A stretch of DNA of 13,566 nucleotides from an uncultured Oscillospiraceae bacterium. Its GTDB lineage: Bacteria; Bacillota; Clostridia; Oscillospirales; Oscillospiraceae. The stretch spans positions 1 through 13,566 of the forward strand of contig CAKUKL010000017.1 of assembly GCA_934662925.1 (NCBI GenBank), written 5' to 3'. The notes under the pieces were generated by a model. The model saw only the letters and a program-made list of their open reading frames with translations, was not told where the DNA came from and ran no database searches. The number at the start of each line of letters is the position of its first letter. Positions within the stretch are counted from its first letter, which is position 1. Of the stretch, positions 1-6,680 are shown in pieces. The position numbers were made by a program, and so were the translations under genes.

Positions 1-302
1 GCGCCGCAGTGCTTGCAGACGCGGACCTTCTTGCCGCCCTCGACCTTGTGGGCAACGCGGGTGCCCTTGCTGCACTTGGGGCACACGGTCATGACCTTGC
101 AGGCGTAGATGGGGGTCTCCTTCTGGATGATGCCGCCCTCCTCGCCCTGACGGCGGGGCTTCTGGTGGCGGGAGGCCACGTTGACCTTCTCCACCACGAC
201 CTTGCGGGCCTCGGGGTCAACGGAGAGGACCTTGCCCTGCTTGCCCTTGTCCTTGCCGGACAGGACCACGACGGTGTCGTTCTTCTTGACGTTCATACTC
301 AT
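1..302 (-). CDS. rplX: 50S ribosomal protein L24 (partial, C-terminus beyond window edge)
   Basis: Assembly-initiating protein of the large ribosomal subunit that binds the 5' domain of 23S rRNA. Reading back from 302 gives [16 protein letters not shown] followed by [13 protein letters not shown], the KOW-type RNA-binding motif at about residues 5-35. A CPKC pair and a later CKHC pair follow at about residues 75-98, the four-cysteine zinc ribbon seen in many Firmicutes L24 proteins. About 100 codons are visible and only the last few residues are missing. Two in-frame ATGs (302 and 296) are possible: a GGGGG ribosome binding site sits 9 nt before 302 and a GAGG 8 nt before 296, so the exact start is uncertain. 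It lies 14 nt after rplN in the same operon. The family call is certain. Confidence 0.95.
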   Translation of the reverse strand, partial: MSMNVKKNDTVVVLSGKDKGKQGKVLSVDPEARKVVVEKVNVASRHQKPRRQGEEGGIIQKETPIYACKVMTVCPKCSKGTRVAHKVEGGKKVRVCKHCG

Positions 303-316
303 ACCTCGTTACCCCC

Positions 317-685
317 TTACAGCACTTCGGGAGCCAGGGACAGGATCTTCATGTAATCCTTGTCACGCAGCTCGCGGGCAACCGGGCCAAAGATACGGGT
401 GCCACGGGGGTTCTTGTCATCACGAATGAGGACGGCGGCGTTGTCGTCGAAGCGGACATAGCTGCCGTCGGAGCGGCGGACGCCGCGGGAGGAGCGGACG
501 ATAACGGCCTTGACGACCTCGCCCTTCTTGACCTGACCGCCGGGAGCGGCCTTGCGCACGGAGGCGACGACCACGTCGCCGATGTTGCCAAACTTACGCT
601 TGGAGCCGCCCAGTACGCGGATGGTCTTGATCTCCTTGGCGCCGGTGTTGTCGGCAACCTTCAGATAGCTTTCTTCCTGAATCAT
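317..685 (-). CDS. rplN: 50S ribosomal protein L14
   Basis: Large-subunit protein that binds 23S rRNA and contributes to the bridge with 16S rRNA. The 122-residue length is exactly typical. The start [16 protein letters not shown], the central [15 protein letters not shown] and the end [20 protein letters not shown] are near-canonical along the whole length. An AGGAGG lies just upstream of the ATG at 685. The gene sits 15 nt after rpsQ and 14 nt before rplX, the standard spc-cluster order, and is presumably transcribed from the S10 promoter far upstream. Confidence 0.98.
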   Translation of the reverse strand: MIQEESYLKVADNTGAKEIKTIRVLGGSKRKFGNIGDVVVASVRKAAPGGQVKKGEVVKAVIVRSSRGVRRSDGSYVRFDDNAAVLIRDDKNPRGTRIFGPVARELRDKDYMKILSLAPEVL

Positions 686-700
686 ACTGGCACCTCCTTC

Positions 701-964
701 TTACTTCGCCTTCTCGATGATCTCGACCACGCGCCAGCGCTTGTCCTTGGACAGGGGGCGGGTCTCCATCACGCGCACGCGGTCACCCACGCCGCACTGA
801 TTGAGCTCATCATGGGCCTTCAGCTTATAGGTTCTCTTTACGATCTTCTTGTACAGAGGGTGAGCCACGCGGTCGGCGATGGCGACCACAACGGTCTTGT
901 CCATCTTGTCCGAAACCACCAGGCCGACTCTGGTCTTACGAGAAGAGGTTCTCACTTCACTCAT
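701..964 (-). CDS. rpsQ: 30S ribosomal protein S17
   Basis: Primary 16S rRNA-binding protein of the small subunit (OB fold). The 87-residue product has the S17 core [16 protein letters not shown] (about residues 14-29), then a [15 protein letters not shown] block and a [20 protein letters not shown] block near the C-terminus, all diagnostic. Length and order match the family. It follows rpmC by 13 nt and precedes rplN by 15 nt. Confidence 0.98.
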   Translation of the reverse strand: MSEVRTSSRKTRVGLVVSDKMDKTVVVAIADRVAHPLYKKIVKRTYKLKAHDELNQCGVGDRVRVMETRPLSKDKRWRVVEIIEKAK

Positions 965-977
965 CGTCTAATCCTCC

Positions 978-1175
978 TTATCGGCTCTGCTGCTCACGCA
1001 GGATGGTTTTCACGCGGGCAATGTCCTTCTTGACTTCCGCGATCCGGATGGGATTGTCGAGCTGATTGGTGGCGTGCTGAAGACGGAGGTTGAACAGGTC
1101 CTTCTTCAGCTCAACCAGCTTGGTCTCCAGCTCGTTGGCGCTCATTTTACGGACTTCGTTAGCTTTCATCTTCAT
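978..1175 (-). CDS. rpmC: 50S ribosomal protein L29
   Basis: Small helical hairpin protein near the peptide exit tunnel of the large subunit. The 65-residue product has the family motifs [19 protein letters not shown] (about 15-33) and a basic second helix ending in ILREQQSR. The ATG at 1175 overlaps the rplP stop by 4 nt (ATGA). A second in-frame ATG at 1169 gives [10 protein letters not shown], which matches the usual family start better and lies about 9 nt from the GGTGG upstream sequence, so the true start may be 1169. Either way it is translationally coupled to rplP. Confidence 0.96.
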   Translation of the reverse strand: MKMKANEVRKMSANELETKLVELKKDLFNLRLQHATNQLDNPIRIAEVKKDIARVKTILREQQSR

Positions 1176-1600
1176 TCACCACCGTTCTCAACAGTCTCTT
1201 TCTTGACGATCTTGCACTTGACGGGCAGCTTGTGGCTGGCCAGACGAAGGGCCTCGCGAGCGGTCTCCTCGGAGACGCCGGCGATCTCAAACATCACGCG
1301 GCCGGGCTTGACAACGGCCACCCAGTACTCGGGCGCGCCCTTACCGGAACCCATACGGGTACCAAGCGCCTTCTTGGTAACGGGCTTATCGGGGAAGATC
1401 TTGATCCAGACCTTGCCGCCGCGCTTGGTGTAACGGGTCATGGCCACACGGGCGGCCTCGATCTGATTGGAGGTGATCCAGGCGGGCTCAGTGGTAGCCA
1501 GGCCCCACTCGCCGTAGGAGACCTTGTTGCCGCGGGCGGCAACGCCGGTCATGCGGCCACGGTGCACGCGGCGATACTTGACTCTCTTAGGCAGCAGCAT
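1172..1600 (-). CDS. rplP: 50S ribosomal protein L16
   Basis: Large-subunit protein near the A-site and tRNA elbow. The 142-residue product starts [19 protein letters not shown] and contains [20 protein letters not shown] (about 41-60) and the [19 protein letters not shown] block, all diagnostic. Its ATG overlaps the rpsC stop by one base (TAATG). Its ribosome binding site, AAGGAGG, lies inside the last rpsC codons (Lys-Glu-Gly-Gly), so the end of S3 both encodes protein and initiates L16. It overlaps rpmC by 4 nt downstream. Confidence 0.98.
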   Translation of the reverse strand: MLLPKRVKYRRVHRGRMTGVAARGNKVSYGEWGLATTEPAWITSNQIEAARVAMTRYTKRGGKVWIKIFPDKPVTKKALGTRMGSGKGAPEYWVAVVKPGRVMFEIAGVSEETAREALRLASHKLPVKCKIVKKETVENGGE

Positions 1601-2430
1601 TACTGAGCGCCTCCTTCCTTAGGAGCAGCGGAACGGTTGCCGGCGGGGCGGTTGCCGCCCTGACGGTTGAAGCCGCCCTGACGATTGCCGTTGCCGCGGT
1701 TGAAGCCGCCGCGGTTGCCGTCGCGGCGATCCCGGCGGGGACGCTGCTCACGCTCTTTGTAGTTCTTGGTGTCGATGGTGCGGGGGGTGGTGCGCAGGGT
1801 CTGGGTCAGCACCTCTCCCTTGTAGATCCACACCTTGATGCCGATGCGGCCGTAGGTGGTGGCGGCCTCCGCGAAGCCGTACTCGATGTCGGCGCGGATG
1901 GTCTGCAGGGGGATGGTGCCGTCATGATACTGCTCGGTGCGGGCGATCTCGGCGCCGTTGAGACGGCCGGAGGCCTGGACCTTGATGCCCAGGGCGCCCA
2001 TGCGCATGGCGCGGCCCATGGCGTTCTTCATGGCGCGGCGGAACGCGATGCGCTTCTCCAGCTGCTGGGCGATGTTCTCGGCCACCAGCTGAGCGTTGAT
2101 GTCAGGGTTCTTGACCTCGACGATCTTCAGATCGACGGCCTTGCCCAGCTTCTTCTCCAGCTCGGCGCGGAGCTTCTCGATCTCCTCGCCGCCCTTGCCG
2201 ATGACGACGCCGGGACGGGCACAGTGCACATAGATGCGGACCTTGGCGTTGTCGCGCTCGATCTCGATCTTGGGCACGCCGGCGGAGTACAGGCGCTTCT
2301 TCAGCTCCTTGCGGAGATTGTAGTCCTCAACCAGGAGGTCGCCCACTTTTTCATCGCGGGCATACCAACGGGAGTCCCAGTCTTTGATGACGCCCACACG
2401 GAGACCGTGGGGATTAACTTTCTGTCCCAT
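1600..2430 (-). CDS. rpsC: 30S ribosomal protein S3 with a long Arg/Gly/Asn-rich C-terminal tail
   Basis: Small-subunit protein at the mRNA entry channel with helicase-like roles. [20 protein letters not shown] starts the protein. The type II KH domain carries [13 protein letters not shown] (about residues 75-87, GKGG loop), and the S3 C-terminal domain runs to about residue 213 ([12 protein letters not shown]). The product is 276 residues against about 210-230 for many S3 proteins. The excess is a tail from about 222 dominated by Arg, Gly, Asn and Gln, with repeated RGGFNR / QGGFNR / QGGNR units. The tail is in frame and ends in a normal TAA that overlaps the rplP start. The gene follows rplV by 19 nt. 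The S3 call is certain; the tail's function is unknown. Confidence 0.98.
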   Translation of the reverse strand: MGQKVNPHGLRVGVIKDWDSRWYARDEKVGDLLVEDYNLRKELKKRLYSAGVPKIEIERDNAKVRIYVHCARPGVVIGKGGEEIEKLRAELEKKLGKAVDLKIVEVKNPDINAQLVAENIAQQLEKRIAFRRAMKNAMGRAMRMGALGIKVQASGRLNGAEIARTEQYHDGTIPLQTIRADIEYGFAEAATTYGRIGIKVWIYKGEVLTQTLRTTPRTIDTKNYKEREQRPRRDRRDGNRGGFNRGNGNRQGGFNRQGGNRPAGNRSAAPKEGGAQ

Positions 2431-2449
2431 TTACTCTTGACCTCCTTCT

Positions 2450-2782
2450 TTAGCGCTCTTTGACCACGACGGTCACGTGGGAAGTTCTCTTGTTGATGCG
2501 GTAGGCACGGCCCTGGGCCCGGGGCATAAAGCGCTTGATGATGGGGCCGGGGGTGGCGTAGGTCGCCGCAACGTAGAGCTTCTCGGGATCCATGCCGTGG
2601 TTGTTCTCGGCGTTGGCAGCCGCGCTCTTGACCAGCTTGGCCAGAGGCTCAGCGGCGGCCTTGGGGGTCAGAGCGAGGATGGCGTTGGCCTGGGCCACGC
2701 TCTTGCCGCGGATCAGGTCGCACAGGATGCCGACCTTGCGGGGAGAGATACGAACATATCTCAGTGTCGCTTTAGCTTCCAT
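2450..2782 (-). CDS. rplV: 50S ribosomal protein L22
   Basis: Large-subunit protein whose beta hairpin lines the exit tunnel. The 110-residue length is typical. [20 protein letters not shown], the [15 protein letters not shown] block and the C-terminal hairpin region with [20 protein letters not shown] are diagnostic. No insertion or deletion is visible in the tunnel hairpin. It lies 14 nt after rpsS and 19 nt before rpsC. Confidence 0.98.
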   Translation of the reverse strand: MEAKATLRYVRISPRKVGILCDLIRGKSVAQANAILALTPKAAAEPLAKLVKSAAANAENNHGMDPEKLYVAATYATPGPIIKRFMPRAQGRAYRINKRTSHVTVVVKER

Positions 2783-2796
2783 TCTCTCTCTCCTCC

Positions 2797-3069
2797 TTAC
2801 TTACCGGTCTTGCTGCCAGCGTGCCCCTTGAAGGTACGGGTGGGAGCAAACTCGCCCAGCTTGTGGCCGACCATATCCTCGGTCACGTAGACGGGGACAT
2901 GCTTGCGGCCGTCATAGACCGCGATGGTGTGGCCGACGAAGGAGGGGAAGATGGTGGAGGCGCGGCTCCAGGTCTTCAGGACCTTCTTCTCGTTGGCCTT
3001 GTTCAGTTCATCGACCCGCTTCAGCAGCTCGGGGGCGCAAAAGGGGCCTTTCTTGATACTTCTGCTCAT
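2797..3069 (-). CDS. rpsS: 30S ribosomal protein S19
   Basis: Small-subunit head protein that pairs with S13 and contacts the large subunit. The 90-residue product begins [19 protein letters not shown] and contains [20 protein letters not shown] and [13 protein letters not shown], the standard S19 blocks. Length is typical. A GGAGG ribosome binding site precedes the ATG. It lies 14 nt from both neighbours. Confidence 0.98.
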   Translation of the reverse strand: MSRSIKKGPFCAPELLKRVDELNKANEKKVLKTWSRASTIFPSFVGHTIAVYDGRKHVPVYVTEDMVGHKLGEFAPTRTFKGHAGSKTGK

Positions 3070-3083
3070 CTTTTACTGCCTCC

Positions 3084-3917
3084 TTACTTCGCGTTGCGGC
3101 GCTTGACGATAAATTTGTTGGTGCGGTTCTTGGTCTTCCGGGTCTTGTAACCCATGGCGGGCTTGCCCCACGGGGTCACAGGGCCGGGACGGCCGACAGG
3201 GCTCTTGCCTTCGCCGCCGCCGTGGGGGTGGTCATTGGGGTTCATGACGGAGCCGCGGACGGTGGGACGCCAGCCCATGTGGCGCTTGCGGCCGGCCTTG
3301 CCGATGTGGATGTTGGCCCAGTCGGCGTTGCCGACGGTGCCGATGGTGGCCAGGCAGTCCAGACGGACCAGACGGACCTCGCCGGAGGGCAGACGGACCT
3401 GCGCCATGCCGTTCTCCTTGGCCATGAGCTGAGCGGCGGTACCGGCGGACCGGACCAGCTGCGCGCCCTTGCCGGGATACAGCTCGATGCAGTGGATCAT
3501 TTCACCAACGGGGATCTCCGCGATGGGCAGCGCGTTGCCGGGCAGGATGTCGGCGCCGGAGCCGGTCATGATGATGTGGCCGGCCTTCAGCCCCGCGGGA
3601 GCCAGGATATAGCGGCGCTCGCCGTCCTCATACTCGATGAGAGCGATGTTGGCGGAGCGGTTGGGATCGTACTGCAGGTTGATGACGGTGGCCTTGCCGG
3701 CCTTGTCGCGCTTGAAGTCGATGATGCGGTACTTGCGCTTGTTGCCGCCGCCGCGGTGGCGGACGGTGATGCGGCCGTAGCTGTTGCGGCCGGCGCTCTT
3801 CTGGAGCACCTCGGTGAGGGCGCGCTCGGGCTTGGCCTTCTTGTCGATGCCCTCGAAAGCGGACACAGTCATGTGACGGCGGGAGGGCGTCGTGGGCTTA
3901 TAAGTTTTGATAGCCAT
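3084..3917 (-). CDS. rplB: 50S ribosomal protein L2
   Basis: Core large-subunit protein needed for subunit association and peptidyl transferase assembly. The 277-residue length is typical. [18 protein letters not shown] opens the protein, [20 protein letters not shown] (about 48-67) is the RNA-binding core, and near the end the invariant [18 protein letters not shown] holds the conserved histidine region near the peptidyl transferase centre. It is 14 nt after rplW and 14 nt before rpsS. Confidence 0.99.
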   Translation of the reverse strand: MAIKTYKPTTPSRRHMTVSAFEGIDKKAKPERALTEVLQKSAGRNSYGRITVRHRGGGNKRKYRIIDFKRDKAGKATVINLQYDPNRSANIALIEYEDGERRYILAPAGLKAGHIIMTGSGADILPGNALPIAEIPVGEMIHCIELYPGKGAQLVRSAGTAAQLMAKENGMAQVRLPSGEVRLVRLDCLATIGTVGNADWANIHIGKAGRKRHMGWRPTVRGSVMNPNDHPHGGGEGKSPVGRPGPVTPWGKPAMGYKTRKTKNRTNKFIVKRRNAK

Positions 3918-3931
3918 TTCTCGTTACCTCC

Positions 3932-4228
3932 TTACACCATGCCTTCGAAGAACTCGATGGACTTGGAGTCGGCGGTCAGGGTGACCATGGCCTTCTTCCA
4001 GCTGGCGCGGCGGCCGGCGGGGTAGCGGCCCATCCGCTTCTCCTTGCCATACATGTTCAGGGTGTTCACCTTGGCGACCTTCACGCCGAAGATCTCTTCG
4101 ACAGCCTTGGCGATCTCGATCTTGTTGGCGTCCTTGGCGACCTCGAAGGTGTACTTCTTGAAGCTGGCGGACTCCATGGACTGCTCGGTGATGATGGGGC
4201 GCTTGATAATGTCGTAAGCGGTCTTCAT
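3932..4228 (-). CDS. rplW: 50S ribosomal protein L23
   Basis: Large-subunit protein at the exit-tunnel mouth, the docking site for trigger factor and SRP. The 98-residue product has [13 protein letters not shown] at the N-terminus, [29 protein letters not shown] in the middle and a basic [14 protein letters not shown] loop, all canonical. Its ATG overlaps the rplD stop by one base (TAATG), and its GAGGAGG ribosome binding site lies in the last rplD codons, so translation is probably coupled. Confidence 0.98.
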   Translation of the reverse strand: MKTAYDIIKRPIITEQSMESASFKKYTFEVAKDANKIEIAKAVEEIFGVKVAKVNTLNMYGKEKRMGRYPAGRRASWKKAMVTLTADSKSIEFFEGMV

Positions 4229-4842
4229 TATGCGAACACCTCCTCGATGGTGGCCAGCGCAGCCTTGTCGATGATCAGCTGGTTGGCGTTGGCAATGTCA
4301 TAGACATTGATGAGGGCGGCGGGGGTGGTGACAACGCCGGGGATGTTCCGGGCGGACTTGACCACGTTGGGGCAGCCGGTGACCACCACAGCCTTGTCGG
4401 CCTCCACAGTGTTCAGGAAGGCCTTGAAGGTCTTGGTCTTGATCTCGTCCATGCCCAGACCGTCCACCACCAGCACATTGCCGGCGGCAGCCTTGGCGGA
4501 CAGAACGGACTTCAGAGCCAGACGCTTGACCTTCTTGTTCAGGGTGTAGCTGTAATCGCGGGGCTTCGGGGCGAACACGATGCCGCCGTGGGTCCACTGC
4601 GGAGCGCGGGTGGAACCCTGACGGGCGTGACCGGTGCCCTTCTGACGCCAGGGCTTCTTGCCGCCGCCGGAGACTTCGGCGCGGGTCAGGGCGCTCTGCG
4701 TGCCCTGACGGCAGTTGGCCAGATGATTCTTGACCACGTCATGGACAACGTACTGGTTGGGCTCGATACCGAAGATGGCCTCGGAGAGCTCGACCTCGCC
4801 GATCTGCTTACCGGCCATATCATAAAGGTTAGCTTTAGGCAT
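4228..4842 (-). CDS. rplD: 50S ribosomal protein L4
   Basis: Large-subunit protein with an extended tunnel loop. In E. coli it also represses its own operon by binding the S10 leader. The 204-residue product contains the loop block [19 protein letters not shown] (about 59-77) and [20 protein letters not shown], both diagnostic, and ends with a regular TAA shared with the rplW start. It follows rplC by 18 nt. Whether this L4 regulates the long leader upstream of rpsJ cannot be told from sequence; B. subtilis is not thought to use L4 this way. Confidence 0.98.
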   Translation of the reverse strand: MPKANLYDMAGKQIGEVELSEAIFGIEPNQYVVHDVVKNHLANCRQGTQSALTRAEVSGGGKKPWRQKGTGHARQGSTRAPQWTHGGIVFAPKPRDYSYTLNKKVKRLALKSVLSAKAAAGNVLVVDGLGMDEIKTKTFKAFLNTVEADKAVVVTGCPNVVKSARNIPGVVTTPAALINVYDIANANQLIIDKAALATIEEVFA

Positions 4843-4860
4843 TTGTCATTCTCTCCTTTC

Positions 4861-5583
4861 TTACTTGTTGCGCGCAGAGGCCTTCTGGGGATTGACACGG
4901 GCGGAAGCCTTCTGCGGGTTGACGCGGCCGGCCTCGGTGACCTTCTTCTCCATGACCTTCTTGACGCTGCTGCGCAGGATCACAACGCCGCCCTTGGGGC
5001 CGGGAACAGCGCCGCGCACGGCGATGACGCCCAGCTCCTCGTCCACCTGGATAACGTCCAGATTCATGACGGTGACCTGCTCATTGCCCATCTGGCCGGC
5101 GCCGATCTTGCCCTTGAAGATGCGGGAGGGATCGGTGCTGGAGCCCATGGAACCGGCGTGGCGGTGGACAGGGCCGCTGCCGTGGGTCTCCTTCAGGCGG
5201 TGGGCGCCGTGGCGCTTGATGACGCCCTGGTAGCCCTTACCTTTGCTGATGCCGGTGATGTCGACGCGGTCGCCGGCGGCAAAGGCGGTGGCGGTGATCT
5301 CGTCGCCCACGTTCAGGTCGGCGGCGTTATCGAGCTTGAACTCCTTGAGGACGCGCAGGGCCTTGCCGGCCTTCTTGCTGTGGCCCAGCTCGGGCTTGGA
5401 CAGCTTGCGCTCGGGGACTTCCTCAAATCCCAGCTGGACGGCGATGTAGCCGTCCTTTTCCTCGGTCTTCTTCTGCACGACGGTGCAGGGGCCCGCCTGA
5501 ATGACGGTGACCGGGATGACCTTGCCGGCTTCATCGAAGATCTGGGTCATGCCCACCTTCTTGCCGATAATGGCCTTTTCCAT
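4861..5583 (-). CDS. rplC: 50S ribosomal protein L3 with a duplicated C-terminal peptide
   Basis: Large-subunit protein that reaches the peptidyl transferase centre. The 240-residue product begins MEKAIIGKKVGMTQIFDEAG and contains GISKGKGYQGVIKRHG (about 111-126) and the SMGSSTDPSRIFKGKIGAGQMGN block, which are diagnostic. Many bacterial L3 proteins are about 205-215 residues. Here the C-terminus carries an extra stretch with a perfect tandem nine-residue repeat, RVNPQKASA at 220-228 and again at 229-237, then RNK. An AAGGAGG ribosome binding site precedes the ATG at 5583. It is separated from rpsJ by an unusual 236-nt gap. Confidence 0.98.
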   Translation of the reverse strand: MEKAIIGKKVGMTQIFDEAGKVIPVTVIQAGPCTVVQKKTEEKDGYIAVQLGFEEVPERKLSKPELGHSKKAGKALRVLKEFKLDNAADLNVGDEITATAFAAGDRVDITGISKGKGYQGVIKRHGAHRLKETHGSGPVHRHAGSMGSSTDPSRIFKGKIGAGQMGNEQVTVMNLDVIQVDEELGVIAVRGAVPGPKGGVVILRSSVKKVMEKKVTEAGRVNPQKASARVNPQKASARNK

Positions 5584-5819
5584 GTGTATTCCTCCTTAAA
5601 GGTTATTGGTCGGGCGAGGTGACCATTGGACTGTCATTGCTCGGCCGACGTGACCCGTCCATCTCAACGAATGCGATGGACAGCGGTACAACAAAGTTTT
5701 GAGACGTCGATCACATATCCTGTGATTTCGGATTTTTTTGTCGGGCGATGTGCGGCCGGCGCGGACAGTACCGTGTGTACGGCAAGCCGGCCTCACGAAG
5801 CATGGCGGAAAATCCGGGA
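5584..5819 (-). promoter_or_regulatory. Non-coding rpsJ-rplC spacer with repeated motif and stems
   Basis: This 236-nt stretch contains no credible gene; every other spacing in the operon is under 20 nt. It has a 12-base motif TCGGnCGAnGTG on the plus strand three times (5610-5621, 5641-5652, 5741-5752); the first two copies agree at 13 of 15 positions over TCGGGCGAGGTGACC. Inverted repeats are GTCCATC/GATGGAC (5657-5663 with 5675-5681), ATCACA/TGTGAT (5710-5715 with 5721-5726) and GGCCGGC/GCCGGCC (5754-5760 with 5786-5792). No promoter consensus and no U-tailed terminator was found on the operon strand. It is probably a leader acting on rplC at the RNA level, but that is inference. Confidence 0.55.
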
Positions 5820-6134
5820 TTACAGCTTGATCTCGATCTCCACACCAGCAGGGAGCTCGAGGCTCATCAGCGCCTCGACGGTCTTGGCAGAGGGCTTGAC
5901 CACGTCGATGAGCCGCTTGTGGGTGCGGCGCTCGAACTGCTCGCGGCTGTCCTTGTACTTGTGGACGGCGCGAAGGATGGTCACGACTTCCTTCTTGGTG
6001 GGCAGGGGGATGGGGCCGGAGACGGTGGCGCCGCTGCGCTTGGCGGTCTCCACGATCTTCTCGGCGGCCTGGTCGATCAGCTGATGGTCATAGGCCTTCA
6101 GCCGGATGCGGATCATTTCTTTCTGAGCTGCCAT
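5820..6134 (-). CDS. rpsJ: 30S ribosomal protein S10
   Basis: Small-subunit head protein, also the NusE component of antitermination complexes. The 104-residue product is [20 protein letters not shown], then [20 protein letters not shown] and a C-terminal half with [20 protein letters not shown] and [12 protein letters not shown], all canonical. An open frame continues upstream to 6221, but the start at 6134 is fixed by the family N-terminus and by an AAGGAGG (6144-6150) spaced 9 nt from this ATG. It is the first gene of the operon, preceded by a long structured leader. Confidence 0.98.
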   Translation of the reverse strand: MAAQKEMIRIRLKAYDHQLIDQAAEKIVETAKRSGATVSGPIPLPTKKEVVTILRAVHKYKDSREQFERRTHKRLIDVVKPSAKTVEALMSLELPAGVEIEIKL

Positions 6135-6328
6135 TTGGTTTTTCCTCCTTAAACATACGAAGTTGACGATTGGTGGGCCGGGGGCGGCCCGCTGTCCTGC
6201 CGCGCCGCTCATCACACACAATGCTCGGCGCTTCGGCTGTCACGCCTTACCGCCTCACGACGGCTCAACGCTTCTTCGTACGGGTGAGAGATTTCATACA
6301 CGCTTTCGTGCGTATCACTCCTCAACAT

Positions 6329-6358
6329 GAATAAAACCGGCGCAGAACATGGCCGGTT
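6329..6358 (-). terminator. Intrinsic-terminator-like hairpin (attenuator) within the S10 leader
   Basis: On the minus strand AACCGGC (6358-6352) and GCCGGTT (6341-6335) form a perfect 7-bp stem with a 10-nt loop, running straight into a T-rich tail (GGTTTTATT). It lies about 130 nt after the predicted start and 195 nt before rpsJ, where an attenuator would sit. The tail is short, so efficiency may be modest or conditional. Confidence 0.6.
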
Positions 6359-6410
6359 CTACCCATTCGCGGCGATATACGCCGTGACTGAGTCTCTCAG
6401 CCGCCCGATC

Positions 6411-6464
6411 TTACGGACATACTCCGCGGAAGTTACCTCGCAAGCGAGCAATCTCCCGCATCAT
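6411..6464 (-). CDS. Possible 17-codon leader peptide upstream of rpsJ
   Basis: A short open frame in the S10 leader starts with two consecutive ATGs (6464 and 6461) and reads M-MREIARLRGNFRGVCP before TAA at 6411-6413. It starts about 23 nt after the predicted transcription start and ends about 50 nt before the terminator-like hairpin, a plausible arrangement for ribosome-mediated attenuation. It contains an Arg-Leu-Arg tripeptide, a motif known from the ErmD-type macrolide-stalling leader. There is no good ribosome binding site, and the same bases form the GCGGGAG/CTTCCGC stem, so it could easily be chance. Confidence 0.25.
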   Translation of the reverse strand: MMREIARLRGNFRGVCP

Positions 6465-6493
6465 CGCACTTGCGCCCACACAGGCGCTCGATT

Positions 6494-6523
6494 ATTGTAC
6501 AACACATGACGCATGAAAGTCAA
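6494..6523 (-). promoter_or_regulatory. Sigma-A-type promoter of the S10 operon
   Basis: On the minus strand TTGACT (6523-6518) and TACAAT (6499-6494) are separated by 18 nt, both hexamers at 5 of 6 to consensus. A start near 6487 is expected. It is the only strong promoter seen upstream of rpsJ and would drive the whole ribosomal cluster. It is back to back with the lysR promoter, -35 elements about 57 bp apart. Confidence 0.8.
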
Positions 6524-6579
6524 GGCTTTTTTGCTGTATTTTTTCACGATTCCCACGCCGCCGTGCGTGGAATCTCTTG

Positions 6580-6608
6580 TGGACATTTCCGGGGCTGTCT
6601 GCTACAAT
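6580..6608 (+). promoter_or_regulatory. Sigma-A-type promoter of the LysR-family gene
   Basis: TGGACA (6580-6585) and TACAAT (6603-6608) with 17-nt spacing, each 5 of 6 to consensus; a start near 6615 is expected. It lies 70 nt before the GTG start at 6681 and would lie inside any longer reading of the gene, which supports the shorter start. Confidence 0.7.
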
Positions 6609-6616
6609 ATAATTGG

Positions 6617-6649
6617 ATGCCGCCGCAGTCATACCGGCGGCATTTTTAT
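6617..6649 (+). terminator. GC-rich hairpin with T-tail at the start of the lysR transcript
   Basis: ATGCCGCCG (6617-6625) pairs perfectly with CGGCGGCAT (6635-6643) over a 9-nt loop and is followed by TTTTTAT, the form of an intrinsic terminator. It begins only a few bases after the predicted lysR transcription start, so it could act as an early attenuator, a 5' stabilising hairpin, or a barrier to rightward read-through. Confidence 0.6.
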
Positions 6650-6680
6650 CGCACTCTGCGCTTGCGGGAGGTCGAACATC

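Larger units (their letters stand above)
6135..6487 (-). promoter_or_regulatory. Long structured 5' leader of the S10 operon
   Basis: About 350 nt lie between the predicted transcription start (near 6487) and rpsJ. In transcript order they hold: GCGCC/GGCGC at the very 5' end (6483-6487 with 6472-6476); a two-part hairpin whose outer stem GCGGGAG/CTTCCGC encloses CTCG-CTTG-CGAG (about 6426-6460); CTGAG-AGA-CTCAG (6388-6400); CGGCG-TATAT-CGCCG (6370-6384); a terminator-like hairpin (6335-6358); ATACGC...GTGTAT (6296-6315); a CCGTC-GTGA-GGCGG tetraloop hairpin; GCGCCG/CGGCGC (6202-6207 with 6226-6231); and GGGCCG-CCCC-CGGCCC (6175-6190) just upstream of the rpsJ ribosome binding site. I recognise no known riboswitch, T-box or ribosomal leader consensus. 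Stems were found by eye, without folding. Confidence 0.65.

Noticed and set aside
1600..1760. Repeats at the S3 tail as a CRISPR or tandem DNA repeat array
   Set aside because: Repeats are short, imperfect, in frame and explained by the RGG/Asn-rich protein tail; no spacers.
3222..5622. Long plus-strand frames opposite rplB, rplD and rplC
   Set aside because: Exact antisense shadows of canonical ribosomal protein genes.
5710..5739. Stem ATCACA/TGTGAT followed by seven T on the plus strand, as a terminator
   Set aside because: The T run is on the antisense strand of the operon and is separated from the stem by several bases; no plus-strand gene precedes it.
6135..6487. T-box, TPP or other known riboswitch in the S10 leader
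   Set aside because: No T-box GGGTGGnACCGCG element. A CTGAGA string is present, as in TPP riboswitches, but it is part of a simple CTGAG-AGA-CTCAG hairpin and the ACCCTTTGAACCTGAT partner is missing.
6327..6509. 60-codon plus-strand frame opposite the S10 leader
   Set aside because: Lies on the opposite strand to the promoter and leader hairpins, ends within the S10 promoter, has no ribosome binding site; the inverted-repeat structures explain the sequence better.
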